Assembly (NCBI GenBank): GCA_026388155.1
Contig: JAPLKI010000010.1
Coordinates: forward strand, 62,001 to 126,000
Direction of reading: 5' to 3'
DNA from: Elusimicrobiota bacterium
Lineage (GTDB): Bacteria; Elusimicrobiota; Elusimicrobia; Elusimicrobiales; UBA9959
Length of the DNA stretch: 64,000 bases
The notes under the pieces were generated by a model. It saw only the letters and a list, made by a program, of their open reading frames with translations, searched no databases and had not been told where the DNA came from. The translations under genes were made by a program, and so were the position numbers. Positions 1-8,725 of the stretch are shown one piece after another. Numbering within the stretch: the first letter of the stretch is position 1; every line of letters starts with the position of its first letter.

Positions 1-497
1 GTGAACTGGCCATAAAAGACGCCTTAACCGGGCTTTACACCCACCGCGCTTTTCAAAGCAGGATAGATGAGGAAATATTGCGCTCCGCCCGCGCGAAAGC
101 GCCTTTTTCGCTTGTGATGGCCGATATAGACCACTTCAAGTCCTACAACGACAATTACGGCCATCAGGCCGGCGACGAAGTGCTGAAGGCCGTCGCGGAA
201 GTTTTTGCGTCGGGAGTGCGCGATATAGATTTCGTGGCCCGTTATGGCGGGGAGGAATTCGCCATAATATTTACCGGCGCCGACAAGCTGCAGGCCGCTG
301 AAGCGGCGGACCAGCTGCGCAGGCGCCTTGAAAGCCGAAAATTCTCCTTTAACGGCAGGCCCTCAGGGGTAACGGCCAGTTTCGGCGCGGCCCAATTCCC
401 GTCCGACGGCGCCATAGCAAGCCAGTTGGTGCGCACCGCCGATGAACGTCTTTATAAGGCCAAAGAAGATGGCCGCAACAGGGTGGTGTATGAATAA
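1..497 (+). CDS. Diguanylate cyclase, GGDEF domain (5' end outside window)
   Basis: Partial gene read in frame from base 3; the true start lies before the window. The visible part is a complete GGDEF domain, which makes cyclic di-GMP from two GTP. It begins with DALTGLYTHRAF, has the metal-binding MADIDHFKSYND, and carries the active-site signature RYGGEEF (GGEEF at bases 246-260). An RxxD product-inhibition site (RDID) sits just before the signature, so this copy is probably feedback inhibited. The sensory part of the protein is not visible. The stop codon overlaps the start of the next gene, a second cyclase. Confidence 0.9.
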   Translation, partial: ELAIKDALTGLYTHRAFQSRIDEEILRSARAKAPFSLVMADIDHFKSYNDNYGHQAGDEVLKAVAEVFASGVRDIDFVARYGGEEFAIIFTGADKLQAAEAADQLRRRLESRKFSFNGRPSGVTASFGAAQFPSDGAIASQLVRTADERLYKAKEDGRNRVVYE

Positions 498-1764
498 GGC
501 CGGACTTCTGGCTGTCCTGGTCGCTTTTGCCCCGCTTGTTTCCTATTTTTTGGGCCGCTTCAACAATTATGCCGGTTTCGCGGCCGGAACTGTATGGCTT
601 TTTGTTTCCGGTTCTCTGCTGTTCGCCGCCGGGGCGACAGCCGGACCCTCCATGGCGCTTTGTCTTTGGAGTTCGGCGGCTCTTTTTCATTCGCTGCTGT
701 TGAATTCGGCAAAAGAGCGGGCGCCCGAGGCTATGACGGGGAAATTAGCGGAAATTAAAAAGCTTGAAAAATCTCTTGCCGGGGAAAAGGCCGCCCTGGC
801 GCTCGCCTCCGGCTCCGAAAAAAAAGCCCACATACTCTATTCCACCATAAAGCTTTTGTCGGAGACCGTTTCCCCTGAAAATGCCAGAAGCAGATTTTCC
901 AAGTATCTGGCGGATTATTTCGAAACAGGGGATTTCGCTTTTTTCCTTGAGGATCTGAATTCCGGGGACGCGCCCATGGAACTTTTTGCCTCAGGCGGAA
1001 ATAATTCCGGGCTCAATTCCTGGCAAAAACTGAGCGCCGCTTTAACCGCCGCCGGTAAAGACACCCGCTCGCCCTGTGTTCTGGCTTCCCCCGCGCCCTA
1101 TGTCTGCGTGCCGGTGTCCAATTCCGGAGAGACGCTCGGTTTTTTCGCTTTCAGGCCGCCTGAGGGCGCGGCGCCTGAAGACTCGCTCGCCGCTTCGGCC
1201 AGGTTCGTTTCCGAGATCTCGTTCGCCGTGCAGCGCATACAGCTTTTCCGCCGGGTGGAGTGGCTTTCCCTGACGGACGGGCTTACAGGGGTGGGCCGCC
1301 GTAACGCTCTGGATGACAAGATGAACGAGGAAATACGCCGGGCGCTCGCTTTCAAAACCACGCTTGGCTTTATGATAGCCGACATTGACCATTTTAAGCG
1401 CGTAAACGACATCTACGGCCACCAGTTCGGCGACGCGGTGCTGAAGAAAGTGGGGGAACTGCTGAAAGACGGAGTTTATGAAACCGACTTCGTCGGCCGC
1501 TACGGCGGAGAAGAATTCGGCATTGTCCTGCCCAGGGCGGACGCAGCCGGCGTTCTCAGGAAAGCCGAAGCTCTGCGCCTGAGGATAGCCGGGGAAAATT
1601 TTCAGTTGGGCTTTGAAAGTGTTAGAATAACGGTGTCCATCGGAATAGCCCATTTCCCGCGCGACGGCCGCAACGCATCAGAGTTGTTTGCCAAAGCCGA
1701 TGCCGCGCTTTACGCCGCCAAGGAAGGCGGCCGCAACCGCGTTGTGGACGCGGGCAGTGTATAA
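490..1764 (+). CDS. Membrane-anchored GAF-GGDEF diguanylate cyclase
   Basis: About 424 residues when started at the ATG at 490, which overlaps the upstream stop by 8 bases (translational coupling). An in-frame GTG at 442 is possible but lies deep in the previous gene. The order is two or three hydrophobic segments (residues 4-73), a charged coiled-coil stretch (about 75-110), a GAF-like region (about 115-265) and a GGDEF domain. Active-site GGEEF is at residues 339-343. In contrast to its neighbour, the inhibitory RxxD site reads YETD, so the arginine is missing. The two genes look like a tandem duplication with divergent control. The signal sensed by the GAF-like region is unknown. Confidence 0.88.
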   Translation: MNKAGLLAVLVAFAPLVSYFLGRFNNYAGFAAGTVWLFVSGSLLFAAGATAGPSMALCLWSSAALFHSLLLNSAKERAPEAMTGKLAEIKKLEKSLAGEKAALALASGSEKKAHILYSTIKLLSETVSPENARSRFSKYLADYFETGDFAFFLEDLNSGDAPMELFASGGNNSGLNSWQKLSAALTAAGKDTRSPCVLASPAPYVCVPVSNSGETLGFFAFRPPEGAAPEDSLAASARFVSEISFAVQRIQLFRRVEWLSLTDGLTGVGRRNALDDKMNEEIRRALAFKTTLGFMIADIDHFKRVNDIYGHQFGDAVLKKVGELLKDGVYETDFVGRYGGEEFGIVLPRADAAGVLRKAEALRLRIAGENFQLGFESVRITVSIGIAHFPRDGRNASELFAKADAALYAAKEGGRNRVVDAGSV

Positions 1765-1780
1765 CGGTTGTTCCAACTGC

Positions 1781-1863
1781 GCCATAAGCCGTATGCTTTA
1801 GGCCATAAGCTGTATAGGAAATTACTTAAAAGCGTATGGCATATGGCGTAAAGCTTATGGCAG
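1781..1863. repeat. Intergenic hairpin, GCCATAAG-type arms
   Basis: The left arm (1781-1815) is built of degenerate GCCATAAGC units and the right arm (1831-1862) of their complement. The loop contains AGGAAATTACTT. Related hairpins lie at 5411, 47123 and 48009. It fills the gap before sppA and has no T-run typical of a terminator. Confidence 0.75.
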
Positions 1864-1897
1864 CCTGTTGCATTAACTTTGTTTTTTGGAGGATTAA

Positions 1898-2938
1898 ATG
1901 GAAGACCCCAACATAACCAACCCGACCCCTGCTCCGGCCCCGATTCCTTCCGCGCCGAAGCCGGCGGCGGTTTCGCAGACCAGGATATGGTTGAAGGCAG
2001 TGGCTTTGCTTTACGCTGTTTCGCTGTTCGCCGCTTTTACGGTAATCTCAAGGGCCGACACCACGAAAAAACTCAAATCCAAGGATATGGATCTTTCCGG
2101 GCTTTCCAGCCTGATGGCGGCCAAAAAAGACGCGGTGGCCGTTATCCCCATTTACGGGGTCATTACACAGAGCGATTCCTCAAGGGTATGGGAGCGCGGC
2201 AGCCAGCAGATAGCCCGTAAAATTAAGACCATGGCCGATAAAAAAGAGGTTAAGGCCATACTGCTTGACATAAACTCGCCGGGCGGCTCGGTCGGCGCCG
2301 TTCAGGACATATATTCCGCTATCATGAGGGCCAAAAGGGAAACAAAAAAACCTTTTGTCGCCAGGTTCGGGGATGTGTCGGCTAGCGGAGGCTATTATGT
2401 GGCAAGCGCCTGCGATAAAATAGTGGCGCAGCCCGGTACCATTACGGGTTCCATCGGTGTTATTTTCAACGCCAGCAACCTGGAAGGCTTGTTTAAAAAA
2501 ATCGGCGTCAAAAGCGAAGTGATAAAATCCGGCAAGTTCAAGGATATCGGCTCGGTATCAAGAGAAATGACTCCGGAGGAAAGGAAGCTTTTGCAGGCCA
2601 TAATAGACGATTCTTACTCCCAGTTCGTGAACGCCGTGGCCGAAGGCAGAAAAATGCCGGTTGAGAAAGTTAAGCTTGTCGCCGACGGCAGGATTTTCAG
2701 CGGGCGTCAGGCCGTTGATGAAGGACTGGTGGATTCTTTGGGCGATCTGCCGGATGCCCTGAATCTCGCCGGCGAGCTTTCCGGCCTCGGCAAAAATCCG
2801 CGCATTATACGGGACACAGACCCTTTTGAGCAGTTCTTTTCCATGATGGACTCAAAATTGTCTTTTTTCGGCTCGGCTAAACTTGGAGAAGCGTTGAATA
2901 TCTCCCCTAAACTTGAATTCCGCTGGTACGGGATATAG
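1898..2938 (+). CDS. sppA: Signal peptide peptidase SppA (S49 family)
   Basis: This 346-residue serine protease degrades cleaved signal peptides in the membrane. ATG at 1898 follows a good ribosome site (GGAGG). A Pro/Ala-rich cytoplasmic stretch (1-29) leads to one membrane segment (about 30-51), then a single S49 protease domain (VAVIPIYGVITQ onward). The catalytic serine is probably S163 in SASGGYY. The lysine is probably K215 in GKFKD; the 52-residue spacing matches my memory of the short Bacillus SppA. Length fits the short, single-domain SppA class, not the tandem E. coli type. Confidence 0.93.
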   Translation: MEDPNITNPTPAPAPIPSAPKPAAVSQTRIWLKAVALLYAVSLFAAFTVISRADTTKKLKSKDMDLSGLSSLMAAKKDAVAVIPIYGVITQSDSSRVWERGSQQIARKIKTMADKKEVKAILLDINSPGGSVGAVQDIYSAIMRAKRETKKPFVARFGDVSASGGYYVASACDKIVAQPGTITGSIGVIFNASNLEGLFKKIGVKSEVIKSGKFKDIGSVSREMTPEERKLLQAIIDDSYSQFVNAVAEGRKMPVEKVKLVADGRIFSGRQAVDEGLVDSLGDLPDALNLAGELSGLGKNPRIIRDTDPFEQFFSMMDSKLSFFGSAKLGEALNISPKLEFRWYGI

Positions 2939-2983
2939 CAGCGGATAGAAAATAGCGATTAGCGAATAGGGAAGGAGTTCTTT
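2939..2983. repeat. GCGAATAG-type repeat arm carrying an SD
   Basis: A run of degenerate GCGAATAG units (GCGGATAG, AATAGCGATTAGCGAATAG) ends in GGGAAGGAGTTC. That end also serves as the ribosome binding site of the next gene. Only one arm is present. The same block occurs at 20399-20445. Confidence 0.7.
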
Positions 2984-3529
2984 ATGAATTTTTTTGGCAC
3001 ACTTTCGGGGTTGGTCGATTCCACCAAAGAAACTCTTGAAAACCCCTCCGGCATTGATTTCGCCCGGCCGGGGCTTGCCGGTTATGCCGTGGGGACATTG
3101 AGCATATTTGTTTTTTTCAGGATGGGAGCGCTCGTGCCGCCCGGTTTTTTTTCTCTCCTGTCGCTCTTTGCGGCGGTTTTGGCCGTTAATTTTTTGTTTG
3201 CCGGCGTCATCCATCTTTTTCTTGAAATGACGGGCGCACCCGGCAGCGCGGGCAGGCTGTTTTCTCTTTTTGGAATAGGGGAATTCTTCTGGACATTGCT
3301 TTTGCCTTTCGGATTCCTGGGCAAGCTCGGCTATTTAAATTCTTTTCTCTGGTTTTCGCTCTGCTTTCTTTTTGTTTTTTGCGCCAGGATAGAGTTCATC
3401 AGGCGGCTTTATTTTGTTTCCCGCAACAAGGCTCTGCTCGCCGTCTGGCTGCCGTACGCGGGCGTCGCAGCCGCGCTCACGGCCTCTTTCATATACGCCA
3501 TAGTCTGGCTGGTCTGGCTGGTGGTTTGA
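2984..3529 (+). CDS. Yip1-like multi-pass membrane protein
   Basis: This 181-residue, very hydrophobic protein has about five membrane segments (roughly residues 33-52, 55-80, 93-113, 120-137 and 155-180). A short amphipathic N-terminus includes a conserved-looking ENPSGIDFARP. Size and layout resemble bacterial Yip1 (YIP1 domain) proteins, whose role is unclear. The start at 2984 is fixed by AAGGAG, which belongs to the repeat just upstream. It lies between sppA and polX, with no functional link evident. Confidence 0.6.
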   Translation: MNFFGTLSGLVDSTKETLENPSGIDFARPGLAGYAVGTLSIFVFFRMGALVPPGFFSLLSLFAAVLAVNFLFAGVIHLFLEMTGAPGSAGRLFSLFGIGEFFWTLLLPFGFLGKLGYLNSFLWFSLCFLFVFCARIEFIRRLYFVSRNKALLAVWLPYAGVAAALTASFIYAIVWLVWLVV

Positions 3530-3530
3530 T

Positions 3531-3648
3531 AGGCTACAGGCTGAAGGCTGAGGGCTGAAGGTAAAGGCGTATAAAATACAGACTCTCTGGTATTCAATCT
3601 TGAATCTATGATCTTTTTCTTCTATCGTTCCTTCAGCCTATTCGTATA
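3531..3648. repeat. Intergenic hairpin, GGCTGAAG-type arms
   Basis: The left arm has tandem GGCTGAAG/GGCTGAGG units (3531-3560) and the right arm carries CCTTCAGCCTATTCG (about 3630-3648). Between them lies TTCAATCTTGAATC, itself a small palindrome related to the unit seen at 63600-63692. It fills the spacer before polX. Confidence 0.6.
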
Positions 3649-3653
3649 AAACG

Positions 3654-5417
3654 ATGTCCGCCGCGCCTGTTGCCAATTCCGAAATAGCCCGGCTTTTTAA
3701 CGAAGCCGCCGTGCTGCTTGAACTTTCAAACGAAAACATTTTCCGCGTCAGGGCCTATCAGAAAGCGGCCCTGATAATTGAAGGCCTTACCGCAAATGCC
3801 GCGGAACTCGGCCCGGAAAAGCTGACGGCTATTGACGGCATAGGCAAAGGCGTAGCCGGGCATATAGCCGAGATCGCCAAAAGCGGCACTTTCCGGGACC
3901 TTGAGGTTTTGAGAAAGAAATTCCCGCGCGGCCTTATTGAAATTTTAAAAGTGCAGGGCATAGGCGCTAAAAGAGCCAGACTTCTTTACGAAAAGCTGGG
4001 AGTGGACTCGCTTGAAAAACTGAAGGCGCTGGCGCTTAAAGGAAAGATCCGCGCTCTTGAAGGCTTTGGCGCCAAGGTTGAGGAAAATATCCTTGCCGGA
4101 GTTCAAAGCCTTAAGGCGGCTTCGCCGGAGCGTATGCTTTACTGGCCTGCCAGGCAGCTCGCCCTTAGCCTGCTTGAACGCCTGGGCGCCCTCGGCGCAG
4201 AAAAAGCGGTTTACGCCGGCTCTTTGCGCAGGGGCAGGGAAACGGTGGGCGACCTTGACCTGCTTTGCGCGGGCAGACCCGACGGCGCGCTTACAGCTGA
4301 ATTTTCGAAATTGCCCGAGGCGGCGAAGGTTTTATCCCTGGGTCCCACAAAGGTTTCCGTAATTCTTTCCGCCGGCATTCAGTGCGACCTGCGCGTGGTG
4401 CCGCCGGAAGGTTACGGAGCGGCGCTCAATTATTTCACCGGCTCAAAAGAGCACAATATTATTTTGCGCGAGCTCGCGCTTAAAAAAGGCCTTACCCTGA
4501 ACGAGTACGGTCTTTTCCGGCTGGAAGACAAGGAGCGCAAACGCCCTGTGGCCGCCAAGACCGAGCAGGAAATTTACTCCGCTCTGGGTCTTAAATATAT
4601 CGCGCCTGAATTAAGGGAAGGCCGCGGCGAAATTGAGCTGGCGCTCAAGGACAAGCTGCCCAGGCTGGTTGAGCTGAAAGATATAAAGGGCGACGCGCAT
4701 AACCACACCAGTATTTCAGACGGAAAGAACTCTATGTCCGAGATGCTCGAGGCGGCCAAAGCCATAGGCTATGAGTGGATCTTCCTTGGCGACCATTCAA
4801 AATCGCTGGGGGTCGTTCACGGCATGGATTACAAAGAATATCTGTCCAGTAAAGCCGGACTGCTTGAAACTGCAAAACGTTTTCCCGGGCTTAAAGCCGG
4901 GCGCTCCATAGAGATGGAGATAGACAAAAAAGGCCGGCTGGAATTTTCAGACGGGGACATAAAAGATGTGGACCTGGTGGTGGCTTCGGTGCATTCCTCC
5001 ATGCGCCTCGGCGAGGAAGAAATGACCGCCAGAGTCGTTGCCGCGATGGCGAACCCCTGCGTGGACGCAATTGCCCATCCTTCGGGACGCCTGCTGAATA
5101 AACGCGAGCCGTACAAAATAAATTACGCCGCGGTTCTTGAGGCCGCCCGCCGCTATGGAACGGCTTTGGAAATAAACGGCCAGCCCGAGCGGCAGGATTT
5201 GACGGATGTAACAGCCAGAATGGCTAAAGAGGCGGGGCTGAAGCTTTTACTTTCAAGCGACGCTCATTCGGCCGCCCAGCTTGCCTACATGGAGCAGGCG
5301 GTTATTGTGGCCCGCCGCGCGGGCCTTACAAAAGAAGATATTTTAAATTGCCTGTCATTCGAGGATTTTTGCGGATGGATCCGCGAACGAAGGGCCGGAG
5401 CAAGAAAACTGCCATAA
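3654..5417 (+). CDS. polX: DNA polymerase X with PHP exonuclease domain
   Basis: This 587-residue bacterial family X DNA polymerase fills gaps in base-excision repair. The N-terminal 8-kDa-type and helix-hairpin-helix region (about 1-145) includes AIDGIGKGVAGHI and VQGIGAKRA. The palm has GSLRRGRETVGDLDLL with metal-binding D200 and D202, and a third aspartate, D245, in QCDLRVV. The PHP domain (about 345-580) starts with DAHNHTSISDGK (H349, H351) and keeps GDHS, VHSS, AHPSGR and SSDAHS, so the 3'-5' exonuclease metal site looks intact. Length matches known PolX. No strong ribosome site is visible before ATG 3654. Confidence 0.95.
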   Translation: MSAAPVANSEIARLFNEAAVLLELSNENIFRVRAYQKAALIIEGLTANAAELGPEKLTAIDGIGKGVAGHIAEIAKSGTFRDLEVLRKKFPRGLIEILKVQGIGAKRARLLYEKLGVDSLEKLKALALKGKIRALEGFGAKVEENILAGVQSLKAASPERMLYWPARQLALSLLERLGALGAEKAVYAGSLRRGRETVGDLDLLCAGRPDGALTAEFSKLPEAAKVLSLGPTKVSVILSAGIQCDLRVVPPEGYGAALNYFTGSKEHNIILRELALKKGLTLNEYGLFRLEDKERKRPVAAKTEQEIYSALGLKYIAPELREGRGEIELALKDKLPRLVELKDIKGDAHNHTSISDGKNSMSEMLEAAKAIGYEWIFLGDHSKSLGVVHGMDYKEYLSSKAGLLETAKRFPGLKAGRSIEMEIDKKGRLEFSDGDIKDVDLVVASVHSSMRLGEEEMTARVVAAMANPCVDAIAHPSGRLLNKREPYKINYAAVLEAARRYGTALEINGQPERQDLTDVTARMAKEAGLKLLLSSDAHSAAQLAYMEQAVIVARRAGLTKEDILNCLSFEDFCGWIRERRAGARKLP

Positions 5418-5492
5418 GCTTTAAGCCATAGGCCATAGGCTATAAGGAACTCCTTAAAAAAAGCCTACGGCATATGGCGTATGGCATACGGC
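5411..5492. repeat. Intergenic hairpin, GCCATAGG-type arms
   Basis: The left arm (5411-5442) has GCCATAAG/GCCATAGG units, the loop contains AAGGAACTCCTT, and the right arm (5462-5492) complements the left. The left arm begins inside the last codons of polX and includes its TAA. The right arm contains an in-frame ATG at 5474 that would falsely extend nnrE. Confidence 0.8.
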
Positions 5493-5521
5493 AAAAATTA
5501 GTTCTTTTTAAGGAACAACTT

Positions 5522-6250
5522 ATGTCCAAAATACCCCAGATCAAAGAATACCAGGGCCTGCCGGTGGTAACGGCGGAAAAAATGAGATACCTGGATAAAA
5601 TAGTCTCCATGGAATATTCCATGCCGGAGCTAACGCTTATGGAAAACGCGGGCGCCGCCGTGGCCCGTGAGGCGCTTGCTTTCGCCAAAGCGGCTCTTTT
5701 AAAGGATGCCGCCGGTCTGAAGGCCGCTGTCTGCTGCGGGCGCGGCAATAACGGCGGCGACGGGTTAGTGGCGGCGCGCTATCTTAAGGCCGCCGGCGGC
5801 GTGCCTGAGGTTTTTATAGTGGCCCCGTCCGAGCGCGGCTACGGCGAGCTGACGGTAAAAAATATTGAGCGGGCTAAAGCTGAAGGCGTAAAAATAACGC
5901 TTTTGGCAAAAGAAAATATAGAAAGTCTGGCCGGGGAATTCTTAAAGGCGGACATACTGCTTGACGCTCTTTTGGGGGCCGGCTCGGTAGGCAAACCCAC
6001 AGGTCCCGTGCGCCGGGTGATACAGCTTATGAACAAGAGCGCCAAGCCTATAATAGCCGTGGATATCCCTTCGGGCTTGAGCCCCGATACCGGCCATCAC
6101 AGCGGGGTTTTTATAATCGCGAAAGCCACTTTTACTCTCGGTTTCGCCAAATCCGGCCTGATGGCCGCTCACGCCCAGCCAAATACCGGCGAAATAAAAG
6201 TGCTGGACATAGGATATCCCAAAGAATTGGTTGAAAAGGCGAGGGGATAG
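5522..6250 (+). CDS. nnrE: NAD(P)H-hydrate epimerase (YjeF N-terminal type)
   Basis: A 242-residue protein that interconverts R and S epimers of damaged, hydrated NAD(P)H so that the dehydratase can repair it. ATG 5522 is chosen because AAGGAAC lies 9 bases upstream; the ATG at 5474 lies inside a repeat. It has the Rossmann-type YjeF_N fold, with the nucleotide-binding loop GRGNNGGDG at residues 73-81, then DALLGAGSVGKPTGP and AVDIPSGLSPDTG. Only the epimerase half is present; the ADP-dependent dehydratase (NnrD) half often fused to it is not here and should be elsewhere in the genome. Confidence 0.9.
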   Translation: MSKIPQIKEYQGLPVVTAEKMRYLDKIVSMEYSMPELTLMENAGAAVAREALAFAKAALLKDAAGLKAAVCCGRGNNGGDGLVAARYLKAAGGVPEVFIVAPSERGYGELTVKNIERAKAEGVKITLLAKENIESLAGEFLKADILLDALLGAGSVGKPTGPVRRVIQLMNKSAKPIIAVDIPSGLSPDTGHHSGVFIIAKATFTLGFAKSGLMAAHAQPNTGEIKVLDIGYPKELVEKARG

Positions 6251-6575
6251 GTTAGTAAATGTAGTTCTTTTGGATTTCCTTTTGGAATTAGATGGCGCGG
6301 GTGGCGGGGGAGCTGGATAAGGCCGTCTGTTGCGCATAGCGCTTGATACGGCACGTCCATAGGCCAGCAAAACCCTCCGGAGCCCGACGCTTGCGTAGCG
6401 CGGAGGGCGAGGATGGGAAGGGCGGGCACGGTGTGCCCGACCCTGTTTTTGCGTTCCAGTCCCCCGACAGGACCCGCAAACCCCGTCAACAGCTACCCAC
6501 GCTAAAGTCGGAAGACCCATACATGAAAAAGGCAAAGTGCAAAATGTAAAATGCGGGTATTAAGGGACAACTTAC
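6251..6575. other. 325-base spacer without a convincing gene
   Basis: It contains small palindromes, notably GGGCACGGTGTGCCC near 6423-6437 and CCCTCCG...CGGAGGG arms between 6371 and 6408. At the end (about 6526-6560) is a run of AAAATGC/AAAATGT units. The open frames crossing it show no family features and are judged spurious. It may be a decayed repeat element. Confidence 0.5.
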
Positions 6576-8381
6576 ATGCAATTCTTTAACGAAAACACTA
6601 TTTATTTTCTGGTAGTGGACCGGTTTCTTAACAGCGACCCTTCTAACGACAATTGCCGCAACCCGGAGGCCTTTGACGCCGCGCAAAAAGACTGGTGCAA
6701 ATACTGGGGCGGCGACCTCGCCGGCGTTATTGACAAACTGGATTACCTAAAAGAGCTGGGCGCCTCGGCTCTGTGGCTTACCCCGCTGTTTGACCAGGCC
6801 GACGGACTGGTGGATGTGGAGGGGCGCGGCATAGCGGCTTACCACGGCTACTGGGCCAAGGATTTCAAGCGGATGGACGAGCATCTGGTTTCCAACCAGG
6901 AAGACATCAGGGTCTTCGCTTCACATGATACTATTCTTGACCGTCTGGCCGCGGCCATGCACAAAAGGGATATGAAGCTGATACTTGACATAGTCTGCAA
7001 CCATTCAAGCCCGGCGCATAGGCCGGACGACGGCGGGAAAGTGACGAAAGGCGAGCTTTACGACGACGGCGAACTGCTGACTTCCTACGAGAACGACACG
7101 CTCGGCTGGTATCACCGCAATGGCGGCGTCACCGACTGGAACTCGGCATGGCAGGTGGAGAACGAGGAACTCTGCGGCCTGGCGGATTTCAACGAGTCAA
7201 AGATCGGCTACCGGACCTATATCAAGGAAGCCATGAAACTCTGGGTGGACAAGGGGGCCGACGGCCTGCGCGTGGATACCGTAAAGCACATGCCGCTCTG
7301 GTTCTGGCAGGAATTCGTTTCGGACATGCTTTTCCACAAACCGGAGCTGTTCATTTTCGGGGAATGGTTTCAGGGAGGGGCGAACGACCCTTTCTCCGTG
7401 CATTTCGCGAACGCCAGCGGCATGGGTATGCTGGATTTTTCGCTCCAGAACGCCATCGAGTCATGCCTGGCGAAGAACGCTGACGGCGGTTTTTGCTGTA
7501 TTGAGGCGGTTTTTAAAAAAGACGCCCTTTTCAACAATTGCCACGAACTGGTCACTTTCGTAGACAATCACGACATGCCGCGGTTTTTGTCGGTGGGGGG
7601 AACGCCTGAACGCCTGCGTCTGGCGCTGGGCCTGATTATGACCTGCCGCGGCACGCCATGCATTTATTACGGCACCGAACAATATTTGCACAATGATACC
7701 AACGGCGGCGCCGATCCCTATAACAGGCCCATGATGGAGCGCTGGGACGCAACAACTCCCGCCTTCAAATTAATAAAAGCTCTTGCGCAGGTGAGAAAAG
7801 AAAACCTGGCCGTGCAAAGAGGCAGCCAGCGCGTTAAATCAGCGTCGGAAAATATTTACGCCTATACCCGCGTTTACCTGGACAACTGCTGCCTTGCCGT
7901 TTTTAACAAGGGGCCGGCCTCTGAAGTTACGCTTGAAAATATCGAACTGCCGGATGGCGTTTACACTGATGTTTTAACGCAATCGCCCGCGCGCGTGAGC
8001 GGGGGGAAAATTGAAAAACTAAGGCTTGAAAAAGACTCTTTGCTTGTTTTCTCGCGCGCGGCCGCGCCGTCGGACGGACACACCCTGATTGTCACGTTCA
8101 TGCTGAACGGCTTTAAAACGGCCTGGGGGCAGAAAATTTTTGTAACCGGCAACTGCCCCGAGCTCGGAAATTGGGATCTGGACAGGGCCTTCCCGCTTGA
8201 ATATATAAATGACAACCTGTGGATGGAGGGCCTGCCGCTTAAGCACCCTCCCGGCGCAAGCGTGGCTTATAAGTTCATAGTAAAAAGTCCGGACGGCGCC
8301 GTTCTCTACGAGGACCGTCCCGCGCATGTGCGCCGCCTGCCCCCTGAGGGCGGCCTGCTTTTAAAGCACGCCTGGGTTTGA
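6576..8381 (+). CDS. Alpha-amylase family GH13 enzyme with C-terminal CBM20
   Basis: This 601-residue glycoside hydrolase of the alpha-amylase clan acts on starch- or glycogen-type glucans. The barrel begins at YFLVVDRF. Catalytic residues are D234 in GLRVDTVKH, E263 in FGEWF and D333 in VDNHD. The starch-binding module CBM20 covers about residues 508-595 (FVTGNCPELGNWDL). No signal peptide is visible, so the enzyme is probably cytoplasmic and may act on stored glycogen; the exact reaction (amylase, cyclomaltodextrinase or transferase) cannot be decided. No ribosome site stronger than AAGGGACAAC is seen before the ATG. Confidence 0.9.
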   Translation: MQFFNENTIYFLVVDRFLNSDPSNDNCRNPEAFDAAQKDWCKYWGGDLAGVIDKLDYLKELGASALWLTPLFDQADGLVDVEGRGIAAYHGYWAKDFKRMDEHLVSNQEDIRVFASHDTILDRLAAAMHKRDMKLILDIVCNHSSPAHRPDDGGKVTKGELYDDGELLTSYENDTLGWYHRNGGVTDWNSAWQVENEELCGLADFNESKIGYRTYIKEAMKLWVDKGADGLRVDTVKHMPLWFWQEFVSDMLFHKPELFIFGEWFQGGANDPFSVHFANASGMGMLDFSLQNAIESCLAKNADGGFCCIEAVFKKDALFNNCHELVTFVDNHDMPRFLSVGGTPERLRLALGLIMTCRGTPCIYYGTEQYLHNDTNGGADPYNRPMMERWDATTPAFKLIKALAQVRKENLAVQRGSQRVKSASENIYAYTRVYLDNCCLAVFNKGPASEVTLENIELPDGVYTDVLTQSPARVSGGKIEKLRLEKDSLLVFSRAAAPSDGHTLIVTFMLNGFKTAWGQKIFVTGNCPELGNWDLDRAFPLEYINDNLWMEGLPLKHPPGASVAYKFIVKSPDGAVLYEDRPAHVRRLPPEGGLLLKHAWV

Positions 8382-8390
8382 AACGGACTT

Positions 8391-8665
8391 ACTGAGGCCT
8401 GCATAAATAATGTCCGTGTTGGAGGCTTGGATTTGAGATGAATGCGAGGCGCGACGAACGAGCATACCGGGGGTCTGTGAGCGAGGAGCAACGAAGCAGT
8501 CGCTCAAAGGCAAGCCTCCCTTTCCCTTTGGGAAAGGGCCGGGCGCTTTTGGGCTGCAACTGCGTCACTCGTCACTTACATAGCCCCGCTATGCGCGCTC
8601 CTCGTTCCTTGTTTCGCTTCAAAATCAGCCCGGCCAGCGCGGACCTTATTTGTGCAGGCCTCAGT
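8391..8665. repeat. 275-base imperfect palindromic element
   Basis: The ends (8391-8415 and 8641-8665) are 25-base inverted repeats with about three mismatches (ACTGAGGCCTGCA...). Imperfect complementarity continues inward nearly throughout. The left half includes AGGCGCGACGAACGAGCAT (8447-8465), of which a copy with one mismatch lies in reverse at 44942-44960. It encodes no protein. It has the form of a miniature mobile or REP-like element, and it resembles dispersed repeats I recall from Geobacter-like genomes. Confidence 0.65.
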
Positions 8666-8713
8666 AATCGGCCTGTGCGCCATCCAGTGCTTTTTAGGTT
8701 TCCCGATTTATAC

Positions 8714-8719
8714 TATAAT
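8714..8719 (+). promoter_or_regulatory. Possible -10 box just before a start codon
   Basis: TATAAT ends 6 bases before ATG 8726. If used, the mRNA would be nearly leaderless, which fits the lack of a Shine-Dalgarno sequence. No good -35 box is seen. Confidence 0.35.
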
Positions 8720-8725
8720 TGCGGT

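Noticed and set aside
5942-6535. Long minus-strand open frame of about 197 codons across nnrE and the spacer
   Set aside because: It is antisense to nnrE for half its length, has no family features and no SD. GC-rich antisense frames are common here.
8438-8725. N-terminal extension of the Cys-repeat protein to 8438
   Set aside because: It is the translated palindromic element, and a signal peptide starts cleanly at 8726.
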